64,000 bases of DNA, taken from assembly GCF_021440515.1 (NCBI RefSeq), contig NZ_JAKCMV010000014.1, positions 62,001-126,000 of the forward strand, read 5' to 3'. This stretch comes from Enterobacter asburiae (GTDB lineage: Bacteria; Pseudomonadota; Gammaproteobacteria; Enterobacterales; Enterobacteriaceae). The notes under the pieces were generated by a model. That model had not been told where the DNA came from and searched no databases. It was given only the letters and a program-made list of their open reading frames with translations. Below, one piece after another: positions 15,285 through 26,846 of the stretch; position 1 is the first letter of the stretch; the number at the start of each line of letters is the position of its first letter. The translations under genes and the position numbers were made by a program.

Positions 15285-16718
15285 ATGAAGCAAGGTTTGC
15301 AATTAAGGCTCAGCCAACAACTGGCGATGACGCCGCAGCTCCAGCAGGCAATTCGTCTGCTGCAACTGTCCACGTTAGAACTTCAGCAGGAACTCCAGCA
15401 GGCGCTGGACAGTAACCCCCTGCTGGAGCAAACCGATCTTCATGACGAGGTAGATACTCAGCAAGCGCAAGACACCGAAACGCTCGACACCGTTGACGCT
15501 CTCGAACAAAAAGAGATGCCGGACGAGCTTCCTCTGGACGCCAGCTGGGATGAACTCTACACCGCCGGAACCCCTTCCGGCACGCGTGCAGACTACCAGG
15601 ATGACGAGCTACCGGTCTATCAGGGCGAAACCACCCAGTCGCTTCAGGATTACCTGATGTGGCAGGTGGAGCTGACTCCCTTTTCTGACACCGATCGCGC
15701 CATTGCCACCTCGATTGTCGATGCCGTCGACGATACCGGCTATCTGACCGTCACGCTGGACGATATTCTGGAAAGTATCGGCGATGATGAGATCGAGATG
15801 GAAGAGATCGAAGCCGTGCTTAAACGTATTCAGCGCTTCGATCCAGTGGGCGTGGCGGCGAAAGATCTGCGCGACTGCCTGCTGATCCAGCTCTCCCAGT
15901 TTGCGAAAGACACCCCCTGGATAGACGAAGCCCGGCTGATCATCAGCGATCATCTGGATCTGCTGGCGAATCATGATTTCCGCTCCCTGATGCGCGTCAC
16001 GCGCCTCAAAGAAGAGGTGCTGAAAGAGGCGGTGGGCGTGATCCAGTCTCTCGATCCGCGTCCGGGGCAGTCGATCCAGACCAGCGAGCCGGAATATGTG
16101 ATTCCGGACGTGCTGGTGAGAAAGCATAACAATCGCTGGGTAGTCGAGCTAAACTCCGACAGCATTCCTCGCCTGCAAATCAACCAGCAGTACGCTTCAA
16201 TGTGTACCAGCGCCCGCAATGACTCCGATAATCAATATATCCGGAGCAATCTTCAGGAAGCGCGATGGCTGATCAAAAGCCTTGAGAGCCGAAATGATAC
16301 GCTGCTGCGCGTAAGCCGCTGTATCGTTGAACAGCAGCAGGCGTTCTTTGAGCAAGGCGAAGAGTATATGAAACCGATGGTGCTGGCGGATATCGCCCAG
16401 GCCGTCGAGATGCACGAATCGACCATTTCCCGCGTCACGACGCAGAAGTATCTGCACAGCCCGCGCGGTATTTTTGAGCTTAAGTATTTCTTCTCCAGTC
16501 ACGTGAATACCGAAGGCGGCGGCGAAGCCTCGTCAACGGCGATACGTGCCCTGGTGAAGAAGTTGATCGCCGCGGAAAACCCCGCGAAGCCACTGAGTGA
16601 CAGTAAGTTAACCACCATGCTGTCCGATCAGGGTATTATGGTGGCACGCCGTACTGTTGCGAAGTATCGAGAGTCTTTATCCATTCCGCCGTCTAACCAG
16701 CGTAAACAGCTGGTCTGA
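15285..16718 (+). CDS. rpoN: RNA polymerase sigma-54 factor
   Basis: A 477-residue sigma-N. Region I is the Gln/Leu-rich start ([20 protein letters not shown]) that contacts activator ATPases, and region II is acidic. The core-binding and DNA-binding parts follow, ending in the RpoN box [10 protein letters not shown] at 454-463. Length equals E. coli RpoN. It heads the conserved rpoN-hpf-ptsN-rapZ-npr group. Confidence 0.98.
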   Translation: MKQGLQLRLSQQLAMTPQLQQAIRLLQLSTLELQQELQQALDSNPLLEQTDLHDEVDTQQAQDTETLDTVDALEQKEMPDELPLDASWDELYTAGTPSGTRADYQDDELPVYQGETTQSLQDYLMWQVELTPFSDTDRAIATSIVDAVDDTGYLTVTLDDILESIGDDEIEMEEIEAVLKRIQRFDPVGVAAKDLRDCLLIQLSQFAKDTPWIDEARLIISDHLDLLANHDFRSLMRVTRLKEEVLKEAVGVIQSLDPRPGQSIQTSEPEYVIPDVLVRKHNNRWVVELNSDSIPRLQINQQYASMCTSARNDSDNQYIRSNLQEARWLIKSLESRNDTLLRVSRCIVEQQQAFFEQGEEYMKPMVLADIAQAVEMHESTISRVTTQKYLHSPRGIFELKYFFSSHVNTEGGGEASSTAIRALVKKLIAAENPAKPLSDSKLTTMLSDQGIMVARRTVAKYRESLSIPPSNQRKQLV

Positions 16719-16740
16719 CCCAACCGATAAGGAAGACACT

Positions 16741-17028
16741 ATGCAGCTCAACATCACTGGACAGAATGTCGAGATTACTGAAGCGTTACGCGAGTTCCTG
16801 AACACGAAGTTCGCGAAGCTTGAGCAGTATTTCGAGAGGATCAATCAGGTCTACATTGTGTTAAAAGTGGAAAAAGTGACTCATATCTCGGATGCTACCC
16901 TGCACGTAAACGGGGGTGAACTCCATGCCAGTGCGGAAGGGCAAGACATGTATGCGGCTATCGACGGCTTGATCGACAAGCTTGCGCGACAGCTTAATAA
17001 ACATAAAGATAAACTGAAACAACACTAA
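16741..17028 (+). CDS. hpf: Ribosome hibernation promoting factor
   Basis: A 95-residue short HPF that binds the 30S subunit and promotes 100S ribosome dimers in stationary phase. The N-terminal MQLNITGQNVEIT and the basic C-terminal helix match E. coli Hpf. The start was set by homology, with a GGAAG ribosome-binding site 22 bp after the rpoN stop. A hairpin separates it from ptsN. Confidence 0.97.
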   Translation: MQLNITGQNVEITEALREFLNTKFAKLEQYFERINQVYIVLKVEKVTHISDATLHVNGGELHASAEGQDMYAAIDGLIDKLARQLNKHKDKLKQH

Positions 17029-17056
17029 TTGTCCGGGCAGTTAACGGGTGCAGGAA

Positions 17057-17081
17057 GGCCTGTTGTGAAACACAACAGGCC
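17057..17081 (+). terminator. Hairpin between hpf and ptsN
   Basis: An 11-bp perfect stem, GGCCTGTTGTG with CACAACAGGCC, has a 3-base loop. The following sequence is ATTTGT, a weak T tract, so this looks more like an attenuator or mRNA-stability structure than a full terminator. Confidence 0.65.
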
Positions 17082-17110
17082 ATTTGTACGGTTAGCGCTT
17101 AGGTGAAATT

Positions 17111-17602
17111 ATGATAAACAACGATTCCGCTCTTCAACTGAGCAATGTCCTGAACCAGGAATGTACCCGCAGTGGCGTTCACTGCCAGAGCAAAAAACGT
17201 GCGCTGGAAATTATCAGTGAACTCGCCGCCAAACAGCTGGGTCTGCCGCCTCAGGTGGTATTTGAAGCGATCCTGACGCGCGAAAAAATGGGCAGTACCG
17301 GTATCGGCAATGGTATTGCGATCCCGCATGGCAAGCTGGAAGAAGACACCCTTCGTGCCGTGGGCGTTTTTGTGCAGCTCGAAACCCCTATCGCGTTCGA
17401 CGCCATCGATAATCAGCCCGTCGATCTCCTCTTCGCGCTGCTGGTGCCTGCGGATCAGACCAAAACTCACCTCCATACGCTTTCGCTGGTCGCTAAACGT
17501 CTGGCCGATAAGACAATTTGCCGTCGACTGCGCTCAGCCCAAAGTGATGAAGAGTTATACCAGATTATCACCGAAGCAGAAGGCCATCAGGACGATGCGT
17601 AA
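17111..17602 (+). CDS. ptsN: Nitrogen-PTS enzyme IIA (EIIA-Ntr)
   Basis: A 163-residue PTS EIIA of the mannitol/fructose type. The phospho-acceptor is His73 in AIPHGKLEE. In E. coli the unphosphorylated form regulates K+ uptake by TrkA and KdpD signalling. It receives phosphate from PtsP through NPr, encoded two genes downstream. Confidence 0.97.
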   Translation: MINNDSALQLSNVLNQECTRSGVHCQSKKRALEIISELAAKQLGLPPQVVFEAILTREKMGSTGIGNGIAIPHGKLEEDTLRAVGVFVQLETPIAFDAIDNQPVDLLFALLVPADQTKTHLHTLSLVAKRLADKTICRRLRSAQSDEELYQIITEAEGHQDDA

Positions 17603-17647
17603 CCGGGAGATAGCCTTCGAATCTGTTGTCCTGAGGAGAAACGGAAC

Positions 17648-18502
17648 ATGGTGCTGATGATCGTCAGCGGTCGTTCGGGGTCGGGGAAATCCGTCGCCCT
17701 TCGTGCGCTTGAAGATATGGGCTTTTACTGCGTCGATAACCTGCCGGTCGTGCTGCTGCCTGAGCTGGCCAGAACGCTTGCGGATCGCCAAACGTCTGCT
17801 GCCGTCAGTATCGACGTGCGTAACATGCCCGAATCACCGGAAGTCTTTGAGCAGGCGATGAGCAATCTGCCTGACGCCTTCTCGCCTCAGCTGCTGTTCC
17901 TTGATGCTGACCGCAACACGCTGATCCGCCGCTACAGCGACACGCGCCGTTTACACCCGCTCTCCAGCAAAAACCTCTCGCTGGAAAGCGCTATCGATCA
18001 GGAGAGCGATCTGCTGGAGCCGCTGCGCTCTCGTGCCGACCTGATTGTCGACACCTCAGAGATGTCCGTTCACGAGCTGGCAGAGATGCTGCGAACCCGC
18101 CTGCTGGGTAAACGCGAGCGCGAGCTGACGATGGTGTTCGAATCCTTCGGCTTTAAGCACGGCATCCCTATCGATGCGGATTATGTTTTCGACGTGCGCT
18201 TCCTGCCAAACCCGCACTGGGATCCGAAACTGCGTCCAATGACCGGTCTGGACAAGCCCGTGGCGGCGTTCCTCGACCGGCACACAGAAGTACACAATTT
18301 TATCTACCAGACGCGCAGCTACCTTGAGCTATGGTTACCTATGCTGGAGACAAACAATCGCAGCTACCTGACGGTGGCGATTGGCTGTACCGGCGGTAAA
18401 CATCGTTCGGTTTACATTGCCGAACAGCTGGCCGACTACTTCCGCTCGCGCGGCAAGAACGTTCAGTCCCGTCATCGCACGCTGGAAAAACGTAAAACAT
18501 GA
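17648..18502 (+). CDS. rapZ: RNase adapter protein RapZ
   Basis: A 284-residue P-loop protein (Walker A GRSGSGKS at 8-15). In E. coli it binds GlmZ and GlmY sRNAs and delivers GlmZ to RNase E, controlling GlmS and amino-sugar supply. The C-terminal domain carries the GCTGGKHRS motif. Its stop overlaps the npr start by 4 bp. Confidence 0.97.
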   Translation: MVLMIVSGRSGSGKSVALRALEDMGFYCVDNLPVVLLPELARTLADRQTSAAVSIDVRNMPESPEVFEQAMSNLPDAFSPQLLFLDADRNTLIRRYSDTRRLHPLSSKNLSLESAIDQESDLLEPLRSRADLIVDTSEMSVHELAEMLRTRLLGKRERELTMVFESFGFKHGIPIDADYVFDVRFLPNPHWDPKLRPMTGLDKPVAAFLDRHTEVHNFIYQTRSYLELWLPMLETNNRSYLTVAIGCTGGKHRSVYIAEQLADYFRSRGKNVQSRHRTLEKRKT

Positions 18503-18771
18503 CCGTAAAACAGACTGTTGAAATCACCAATAAGCTGGGAATGCACGCGCGCCCGGCGATGAAACTGTTTGAACTGATGCAGGGTTTTGATGCGGAAGTT
18601 CTGCTGCGTAACGACGAAGGCACCGAAGCGGAAGCCAACAGCGTCATTGCGCTGCTGATGCTGGACTCCGCTAAAGGTCGCCAGATTGAAGTAGAAGCCA
18701 CCGGCCCGCAGGAAGAAGAGGCGCTGGCAGCGGTGATTGCGCTGTTTAACGCCGGCTTCGACGAAGATTAG
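18499..18771 (+). CDS. npr: Nitrogen-PTS phosphocarrier NPr
   Basis: A 90-residue HPr-like protein with the phospho-acceptor His16 in GMHARPAMK. It relays phosphate from PtsP to PtsN. It overlaps rapZ (ATGA) and ends the operon, with a REP-like hairpin immediately after. Confidence 0.97.
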   Translation: MTVKQTVEITNKLGMHARPAMKLFELMQGFDAEVLLRNDEGTEAEANSVIALLMLDSAKGRQIEVEATGPQEEEALAAVIALFNAGFDED

Positions 18772-18783
18772 GCCTGCTATTCT

Positions 18784-18809
18784 GGCGGGTGGCGCTACGC
18801 CTACCCGCC
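18784..18809. repeat. REP-like palindrome between npr and mtgA
   Basis: GGCGGGT (18784-18790) pairs with ACCCGCC (18803-18809) and the interior is also partly self-complementary. It lies between convergent npr and mtgA and resembles REP units, so it may stabilise or end both transcripts. Confidence 0.55.
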
Positions 18810-19535
18810 CTACTTAAGCTTTTGACTCTCCATATACCCTTCCCCACCCAGCTGACGCATCTGGCGCATGATCCACGCCTGGCGGCTGCGCACGTATCCC
18901 GTCGGGGCATCGGCCTTAAATTTGATTGGGTTGGGCAATACGGCGGCCAGCAGCGCCGCTTCTGACAGCGTCAGGCGGCTGGCGGGCTTATTGAAGTAGC
19001 GTTGCGACGCGGCTTCGACGCCAAACACGCCTTCGCCAAACTCCGCGATGTTCAGGTACACGGTCAGAATGCGTTTTTTGCTCCACACCGTTTCAATGCC
19101 CACCGTCAGCCCGGCCTCCAGCCCTTTACGCAGCCAGCTGCGCCCGTCCCATAAAAACAGGTTCTTCGCCGTCTGCTGAGAGAGCGTAGAGGCGCCGCGC
19201 ACGCGGTTTTCATGGCGCTCGTTGTGCGCTAGCGCTTTCTCGATGGCCGCCACGTCAAAGCCCCAGTGCTCCGGGAATTTCTGATCTTCCGCCGCAATCA
19301 CCGCCAGCCCCATCATCGGTGAGATCGCGTCCATGCTCACCCAGTCGGAATGGGCGACATAGCCGAAATCCCCGCTTAACCACGCGCTGACCTGACGCTC
19401 AACCATAACGGCGGAAAACGGCACCGGGAGGATACTAAACACCGCGATACCGCCGCCCCAGAAGACCGCCAGAATGACGAAGATACGCAGCAGGATCCGC
19501 CTCACCCACGCGCCTGCGGAAAACTTACGGCTCAT
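18810..19535 (-). CDS. mtgA: Monofunctional peptidoglycan transglycosylase
   Basis: A 241-residue GT51 glycosyltransferase that polymerises lipid II. One N-terminal membrane helix (about 15-37) anchors it. The catalytic Glu83 lies in [14 protein letters not shown], and the [13 protein letters not shown] motif follows. There is no transpeptidase domain, as expected. The start overlaps the elbB stop by 4 bp. E. coli MtgA is 242 residues. Confidence 0.97.
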   Translation of the reverse strand: MSRKFSAGAWVRRILLRIFVILAVFWGGGIAVFSILPVPFSAVMVERQVSAWLSGDFGYVAHSDWVSMDAISPMMGLAVIAAEDQKFPEHWGFDVAAIEKALAHNERHENRVRGASTLSQQTAKNLFLWDGRSWLRKGLEAGLTVGIETVWSKKRILTVYLNIAEFGEGVFGVEAASQRYFNKPASRLTLSEAALLAAVLPNPIKFKADAPTGYVRSRQAWIMRQMRQLGGEGYMESQKLK

Positions 19536-20185
19536 TCGGCCAGTACCAGCACGCGATCCACCAGCTTTTCAATGCCGGTCGCGGCTTCAGCGATGTTTTG
19601 CGCGAGCATATAAGCCGGGGTGGTGACGACTTTATTGTCTTCATCCACCACGATGTCATCGACCGGACAAGGCACATGCTCGCCGCCCATCTCCTCGATA
19701 ACTTCCGCGGTATCAATGTCTGTGCCAATGGTCAGACGCAGCGGGAAATCGAAGATTTTAGGCAACATTGCCGGGGCAATGCAGATAAAACCAAGCGGCT
19801 TACCGGCCTGGTGCATCGCCTGTGCCAGCGCTTTCAGCTCAGGATCGACCGTGCAGTCGCTCCCCTCGGCGGCAAAGGTGCTTAAATTTTTCGCCGCACC
19901 AAAACCGCCTGGCACGATCAGCGCATCCAGTTCGTCAGCCCGGGCCTCGCTCAGCGGATGAATATCGCCCCGGACAATACGCGCCGCTTCCGTCAATACG
20001 TTGCGGGTTTCCGGCATCACCTCGCCGGTAATGTGATTAATGACGTCAGCCTGATTTTTATCCGGTGCGAAGCACACCACCCCGGCGTCACGTCGGGCCA
20101 GCGCCAGCAGCGTTAATACGGCTTCATGTATTTCTGAACCATCGTAAACACCGCATCCGCTCAGCACGACAGCTATCTTTTTCAT
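19532..20185 (-). CDS. elbB: Isoprenoid biosynthesis glyoxalase ElbB
   Basis: A 217-residue class I glutamine-amidotransferase-like (DJ-1/ES1) protein. Conserved segments are GCGVYDGSE (10-18), [12 protein letters not shown] (91-102) and a nucleophile-like Cys135 in GFICIAPAM. In E. coli it has weak glyoxalase activity and is linked to isoprenoid synthesis; its physiological substrate is unclear. Two adjacent ATG codons (20188 and 20185) are possible; the second gives the E. coli MKKI start. It precedes mtgA as in E. coli. Confidence 0.93.
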   Translation of the reverse strand: MKKIAVVLSGCGVYDGSEIHEAVLTLLALARRDAGVVCFAPDKNQADVINHITGEVMPETRNVLTEAARIVRGDIHPLSEARADELDALIVPGGFGAAKNLSTFAAEGSDCTVDPELKALAQAMHQAGKPLGFICIAPAMLPKIFDFPLRLTIGTDIDTAEVIEEMGGEHVPCPVDDIVVDEDNKVVTTPAYMLAQNIAEAATGIEKLVDRVLVLAE

Positions 20186-20304
20186 CATCACGTTCCTTCC
20201 TGACAAATTCGTTAGGCACATTAATAATTTTGATTAAAACGCTATGCTTCACACATTTCACTGATTCATGTAACAAACCATTTAAGATTTGCTATCTTAT
20301 TTGC

Positions 20305-20427
20305 GTGCGGCCTAAATATTCAGGCGGCGTCCATGCGAAAACAACACATAAAAATCAGGCGCAGCCACGATTTCCCTGGTGTTGGCGCAGTATTCGCGCA
20401 CCCCGGTCTAGCCGGGGTCATTTTTTT
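20305..20427 (+). ncRNA. arcZ: Small regulatory RNA ArcZ
   Basis: About 123 nt on the plus strand, opposite the 3' end of arcB, the same place and orientation as E. coli arcZ. It begins GTGCGGCC like the E. coli RNA. The 3' half, which contains the processed seed region (GATTTCCCTGGTGTTGGCGC), is essentially identical to what I recall for E. coli, while about 20315-20365 is diverged. It ends in a terminator, CCCCGG/CCGGGG (20401-20417), followed by seven T. A plausible -10 TATCTT lies at 20293-20298. ArcZ is an Hfq-dependent activator of rpoS repressed by ArcA. Its terminator overlaps the arcB stop codon. Confidence 0.93.
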
Positions 20428-22751
20428 CTGGCGTCCACCCAGGCCTTCAGCACCGCCACGTCGTTTTCCCACTCCTGCTTCATCTCTTCAACCCATTCAC
20501 CGACATTATCTTCCCATGCAGGTAAATCCGGGGACTGGATTTGTTGCCCCAGCTGTTGCAGGTGGCGTAACCCCACGGAGCCGGCCGCACCTTTGATCTT
20601 ATGCCCCTCTTCGACGATCCCTTTCTGGTCACGCGCGGTAAGGTTAGATTCCAGCACGCTCAGATAGCCCGGCATCATTTTTTCGAATACCGCCAGACCG
20701 TCGGTAATCAGCTTCGGGCCAACCAAATCGATGTATTGCTCAAGCATGGCCGTATCCAGAATCGCTTGTGTCTTCGCGTTATCAACAGACGTCATGGTGC
20801 TCTCCTCTTCATCACAGGTATCCCAGAACTTCTTAATCATGGCGGTTAATGCCGGAACCGCCAGCGGTTTGCTCAGCACGTCGTCCATGCCGGCGTCGAG
20901 GTACTCTTTTTTGTCTTTCAGGACGTTAGCCGTCAGCGCCACCAGCGGCGGCAGCTCGTCTGCGGCATATTTGCGGGTCAGCTCGCGCGAGATATCCAGC
21001 CCGGTCATGTCCGGCAGCTGAATGTCCAGCAGCACGAGGTCGTACTCGCCCGGCGTGAACATCTCCAGCGCGGCTTTGCCGGTCATCGCGACGTCCACGC
21101 TGTTGCCCAGTTTTTCCAGCACCGAGCGCGCCACAATGACGTTCAGCTCGATATCTTCCACCAGCAGCACGTGCAGCGCAGGCAGCGGCATTTCGTCGTT
21201 CTCAAAGGTATCTTCTACCTCTTCCGCCACCGCTGGCGCGTGTACCGTCAGGGTAAAGACCGACCCGCTTCCCGGCTGGCTGGACACGGTGATGTCCCCG
21301 CCCATGCTTCTGGCCAGACGTTTAGACACCGCCAGCCCAATCCCGGTGCCCGTGGCCGGTTTACCGCCGTGGCTGTCTTTCACCTGGTAATACATGGCGA
21401 AGATCTTATCCTGCTCCTCCTGCGGAATACCGATCCCGGAATCCTCGACCTCGAAGTGCAGCATATCGCCCTCGTCGTAGCGAATACGAACGGCCACCTT
21501 GCCCTTTTGCGTGAACTTCACGGCGTTGCTGATCAGGTTCCACAGGATCTGACGCAGCCGCGTGCCGTCGGTCGTGACCTTATGCGGCAGCGGCAGGGTC
21601 GGCTCCATCACAAAGCTCAGCCCCTTCTGCTGCGCCTGCAACCCTGAGAGGTTCTCCAGGTCGGCCAGGAAGCCCGTAAAATCAACCGGCTGGTTATCCA
21701 GCTGAACCTTGCGCCGCTCCATCTTATCCATGTCGATAATATCGTTGAAAATATTGCCCAGCGTGACCGCCGAAACGTGGATCGTCTTGAGGTATTTTTC
21801 CTGCTCGCTGGTCAGGTCGGTGTCTAACAGAATACGGCTCAGCCCGACGATGCCGTTCAGCGGGGTACGCAGCTCGTGGCTGATGGTCGAGATAAAGGTG
21901 GTTTTATCGCGGCTGGCCCGCTCAAGGGCGTCCTGATAGCGCTTGCGCTCGGTGATATCGCGCCCGAAGCCCATCAGGCCGTGGCGTTTGCCCACGCGGT
22001 CGTAATAGGGCACCTTACGGATTTCAAAGCAGGCTTTGCGCCCGTCCGGGTAGTCCAGCCACTGCTCGTAGGTAAGCGACACGTTGTGGCGGAAGACCTT
22101 TTCGTCGGTTTCCATCACCTTCGCCGCCGCCTCTTCGGAATAGACGTCCTGCGGCTTCAGGTGGATAAGCTGCTTTTCACTTTTTCCGGTGAGCAGCTCC
22201 ATCGCCCGGTTACAGCCGGAGAACTCTTTGTCTTCGTTGCGATAGAACACCAGGTCAGGCGAAGCGTCGAGGAAGGAGCGCAGGAAAGAGGATTGCTGTT
22301 CGAGCTGGATCTGGGTGACCTCGCGCTCTTTCATTTCGATTTTCAGCTGCTCCAGCGTGGCCTGGCGCTCGGCCTCCGCTTTTTCACGATCTGAAATCTC
22401 CTGATTTAACTGCGCAATGTTGTCCTTTAGCTGGACGTTGAGCTTAAGGTCGCGCTCGCGCATCTCTTCCAGCTTCTCAACCAGCTTCGACAGACGCTGG
22501 CGGGACTCCTCAAGCTGCTCCACCACCACCGAAAGAAAATAGACCGCCCAGGGGGTGATCAGCAGGCCGAAAAATATCGAGCGAATAACGTCAATACTTT
22601 CCACCTGGCCGTGCAGGACCATCGTGACCGCCATCTGGACGACAATCGCCAGAACAACCAGCGCCAGTGCCAGCAGCAAGGAAAAACGCACCAGGCCGAG
22701 CTTCATCATCAGATCGACATAGTACTGGGCCAGCATTCGAATTTGCTTCAT
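20418..22751 (-). CDS. arcB: Aerobic respiration control hybrid sensor kinase ArcB
   Basis: A 777-residue tripartite kinase. Two membrane helices lie near 23-45 and 58-77, then a coiled coil (about 78-150) and a PAS domain with redox cysteines Cys180 and Cys241. The transmitter has His292, the receiver Asp576 and the HPt domain His717, all at E. coli positions. It senses quinone redox state and phosphorylates ArcA. The start MKQIRMLAQYY was set by homology; ten upstream codons are also open. In E. coli yhcC is the upstream neighbour; here it is lptG on the same strand, 134 bp away. Confidence 0.98.
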   Translation of the reverse strand: MKQIRMLAQYYVDLMMKLGLVRFSLLLALALVVLAIVVQMAVTMVLHGQVESIDVIRSIFFGLLITPWAVYFLSVVVEQLEESRQRLSKLVEKLEEMRERDLKLNVQLKDNIAQLNQEISDREKAEAERQATLEQLKIEMKEREVTQIQLEQQSSFLRSFLDASPDLVFYRNEDKEFSGCNRAMELLTGKSEKQLIHLKPQDVYSEEAAAKVMETDEKVFRHNVSLTYEQWLDYPDGRKACFEIRKVPYYDRVGKRHGLMGFGRDITERKRYQDALERASRDKTTFISTISHELRTPLNGIVGLSRILLDTDLTSEQEKYLKTIHVSAVTLGNIFNDIIDMDKMERRKVQLDNQPVDFTGFLADLENLSGLQAQQKGLSFVMEPTLPLPHKVTTDGTRLRQILWNLISNAVKFTQKGKVAVRIRYDEGDMLHFEVEDSGIGIPQEEQDKIFAMYYQVKDSHGGKPATGTGIGLAVSKRLARSMGGDITVSSQPGSGSVFTLTVHAPAVAEEVEDTFENDEMPLPALHVLLVEDIELNVIVARSVLEKLGNSVDVAMTGKAALEMFTPGEYDLVLLDIQLPDMTGLDISRELTRKYAADELPPLVALTANVLKDKKEYLDAGMDDVLSKPLAVPALTAMIKKFWDTCDEEESTMTSVDNAKTQAILDTAMLEQYIDLVGPKLITDGLAVFEKMMPGYLSVLESNLTARDQKGIVEEGHKIKGAAGSVGLRHLQQLGQQIQSPDLPAWEDNVGEWVEEMKQEWENDVAVLKAWVDARKK

Positions 22752-22885
22752 AGAGGATCCCTTTACGACGTTATGGCTCAATAATACTCAAATTCAGGGC
22801 AGTACGGGGGAGCTTATGAGAAAAAGTGCGGGGTATAACAGGAGATTAGCCTCGCTCCCGGGAGCCGGGAGCGAGAGAATGGTAA
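22752..22885 (-). promoter_or_regulatory. lptG-arcB junction with hairpin
   Basis: This short gap separates lptG (upstream) and arcB (downstream), both on the minus strand. It holds a 10-bp perfect hairpin, CTCGCTCCCG with CGGGAGCGAG (22851-22875, 5-base loop), without a T tract on either strand. The arcB promoter should lie between this hairpin and 22752. The region marks one edge of the relocated block. Confidence 0.5.
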
Positions 22886-23968
22886 TCAGGAACGTTTCAG
22901 GAGCAGCCAGAGGCTGATCAGGAAGAAGCTGGCGCTCGGCAGCAGCGCGCCGATAATCGGCGGAATGCCGTATACCAGCGTCAGCGGGCCAAAGATCTGG
23001 TCGAGCACGTAGAACACGAAGCCAAAGCTTATCCCGGTGACTACGCGGATCCCCATCGGCACGCTACGCAGCGGCCCAAAGATAAACGACAGCGCCATCA
23101 GCATCATCACCGCCACGGACATCGGCTGGAAGATTTTGCTCCACATATTGAGCTGGTAACGCCCGGCGTCCTGGCCGCTCGACTTCAGGTACTTCACGTA
23201 ATTGTGCAGGCCGCTGATGGAGAGCGCGTCCGGATCCAGCGCCACCACGCCCAGCTTGTCCGGGGTCAGGTTGGTTTTCCATGTACCGGAAACGGTCTGC
23301 GAGCCGGTAATTTGCTTAGGATCTTTCAGGTCGGATTCGTCCACCTGCGACAGGCGCCACTGCTTGTGTTCAGGGTCAAACTTCGCGGACGAGGCGTGAC
23401 GCACGGAGAGCAAACGACGCTCTTTGTTGAAGGAGTAAATGCTCACCCCACCCAGCTCATCGTCGCCTTTCACGCGTTCAATATAAACGAAGCTGTCGCC
23501 GTCTTTCGCCCACAGCCCCTGCTGCGTAGAGAGTAAGGAACCGCCGTACATCGCCTGAGCACGGTAGTTACGCGCCATCTGCTCGCCCTGCGGTGCCACC
23601 CATTCGCCTATCGCCATGGTCAGCAGCACCAGCGGGATCGCCGTTTTCATCACCGACAGCGCAACCTGCATACGGGTAAAGCCCGACGCCTGCATCACCA
23701 CCAGCTCGCTGCGCTGCGCCAGCATCCCTAAGCCCAGCAGCGCGCCCAGCAGGGCCGCCATCGGGAAGAAGATCTGCACATCTTTTGGCACGCTGAGCAG
23801 GGTGTACATCCCCGCGCCCAGCGCGTCGTAACTGCCCTGCCCGGCTTTTTTCAGCTGATCGACAAACTTGATGATGCCGGAGAGCGACACCAGCATGAAC
23901 AAGGTCATCATGATGGTGGAGAAAATAGTTTTACCGATATAGCGGTCGAGAACGCCAAACGCCTGCAT
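22886..23968 (-). CDS. lptG: LPS export permease LptG
   Basis: A 360-residue inner-membrane subunit of LptB2FG (YjgP/YjgQ family). Three membrane helices at each end (about 12-110 and 270-358) flank a periplasmic jellyroll. Length and sequence match E. coli LptG. Its start overlaps the lptF stop by one base (TAATG). The lptFG pair is essential in E. coli. Confidence 0.98.
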   Translation of the reverse strand: MQAFGVLDRYIGKTIFSTIMMTLFMLVSLSGIIKFVDQLKKAGQGSYDALGAGMYTLLSVPKDVQIFFPMAALLGALLGLGMLAQRSELVVMQASGFTRMQVALSVMKTAIPLVLLTMAIGEWVAPQGEQMARNYRAQAMYGGSLLSTQQGLWAKDGDSFVYIERVKGDDELGGVSIYSFNKERRLLSVRHASSAKFDPEHKQWRLSQVDESDLKDPKQITGSQTVSGTWKTNLTPDKLGVVALDPDALSISGLHNYVKYLKSSGQDAGRYQLNMWSKIFQPMSVAVMMLMALSFIFGPLRSVPMGIRVVTGISFGFVFYVLDQIFGPLTLVYGIPPIIGALLPSASFFLISLWLLLKRS

Positions 23969-25068
23969 TACAACGCTCCTTTACGTGAGAAACGGGCACG
24001 AATGCGGCGCATCGGCACCGTATCCCACAGGTTTAAGGCCAGCGCCAGCAGGATGTACAGGCTGTTCACCGCCCACGTCCAGATCATCGGGTCGAGTTTG
24101 CCTTTCGCACCGTTCGAACGAATAGAGGTTTGCAGCAGGAAGTACACCAGATAGAGCAGCATCGCAGGCAGCATCGACAGCACGCGCCCCTGACGCGGGT
24201 TGACCACGCTCAGCGGCACGACAATCAGCGCCATCATAAAGACGGTAAACACCAGCGTGATGCGCCAGTGGAACTCGGCGCGCGCCCGGTCGGTATCCGT
24301 GTTCCACAGGGTACGCATGTCCATCTGTTCGGTATCGCTCGGATCGAGCGCCACTGCCTGATGTCCAATAATGGCCTGATAGTTCTGGAAATCGGTAATG
24401 CGGAAGTCACGCAGCATCGCGGTCCCCTCAAAGCGGGTGCCTTTGTTGAGCGTCACCACCTGAGAACCATCTTTGCGCTGTGCCAGCTGACCGGAATCGG
24501 CCACCACCACCGACGGACGGGCATTGCCTTTGGTGCGCAGCTGCGCGAGGAACACGTCGTTGAATCGGCTACCGTCCACGCTTTCAATAAACAGCACCGA
24601 GTTACCGTCGGTCGCCTGCTGGAACTGCCCCTGCGCGAGCGCCGCCATACCCGGGTTCGCTTTGGCTTCAGCCAGCACTTCGTCCTGGTGGCGAGAGGAC
24701 ATCGGCCCTGCCCACATCACATTCACAGCAGCAATAATGCCGGTGAACAGCGCGAGCAGCATGGCGGCCTTCACCAGTACGGCTTTACTCAAGCCGCATG
24801 CGTGCATTACCGTGATTTCACTTTCGGTATAGAGCCTGCCCAACGTCATAAGCAAGCCGAGGAAAAGGCTCAGCGGAAGGATAAGCTGCGCCATTTCAGG
24901 GATCCCCAGCCCAAGCAGGGAGAGCACCAGATTTGTTGGAATTTCGCCGTCAACGGCCGCACCGAGGATCTTCACCAGCTTCTGACAGAAGAAGATCAGC
25001 AGCAGGATGAACAGGATCGCCAGTTGGCTTTTGAGCGTTTCCCGCACCAGATATCTTATGATTATCAC
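23968..25068 (-). CDS. lptF: LPS export permease LptF
   Basis: A 366-residue inner-membrane partner of LptG with the same six-helix plus periplasmic jellyroll layout. The start MIIIRYLVRETLKSQ matches E. coli LptF. It is divergent from pepA across a 266-bp gap and translationally coupled to lptG. With LptB it extracts LPS from the inner membrane toward LptC. Confidence 0.98.
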   Translation of the reverse strand: MIIIRYLVRETLKSQLAILFILLLIFFCQKLVKILGAAVDGEIPTNLVLSLLGLGIPEMAQLILPLSLFLGLLMTLGRLYTESEITVMHACGLSKAVLVKAAMLLALFTGIIAAVNVMWAGPMSSRHQDEVLAEAKANPGMAALAQGQFQQATDGNSVLFIESVDGSRFNDVFLAQLRTKGNARPSVVVADSGQLAQRKDGSQVVTLNKGTRFEGTAMLRDFRITDFQNYQAIIGHQAVALDPSDTEQMDMRTLWNTDTDRARAEFHWRITLVFTVFMMALIVVPLSVVNPRQGRVLSMLPAMLLYLVYFLLQTSIRSNGAKGKLDPMIWTWAVNSLYILLALALNLWDTVPMRRIRARFSRKGAL

Positions 25069-26846
<1,778 letters not shown>

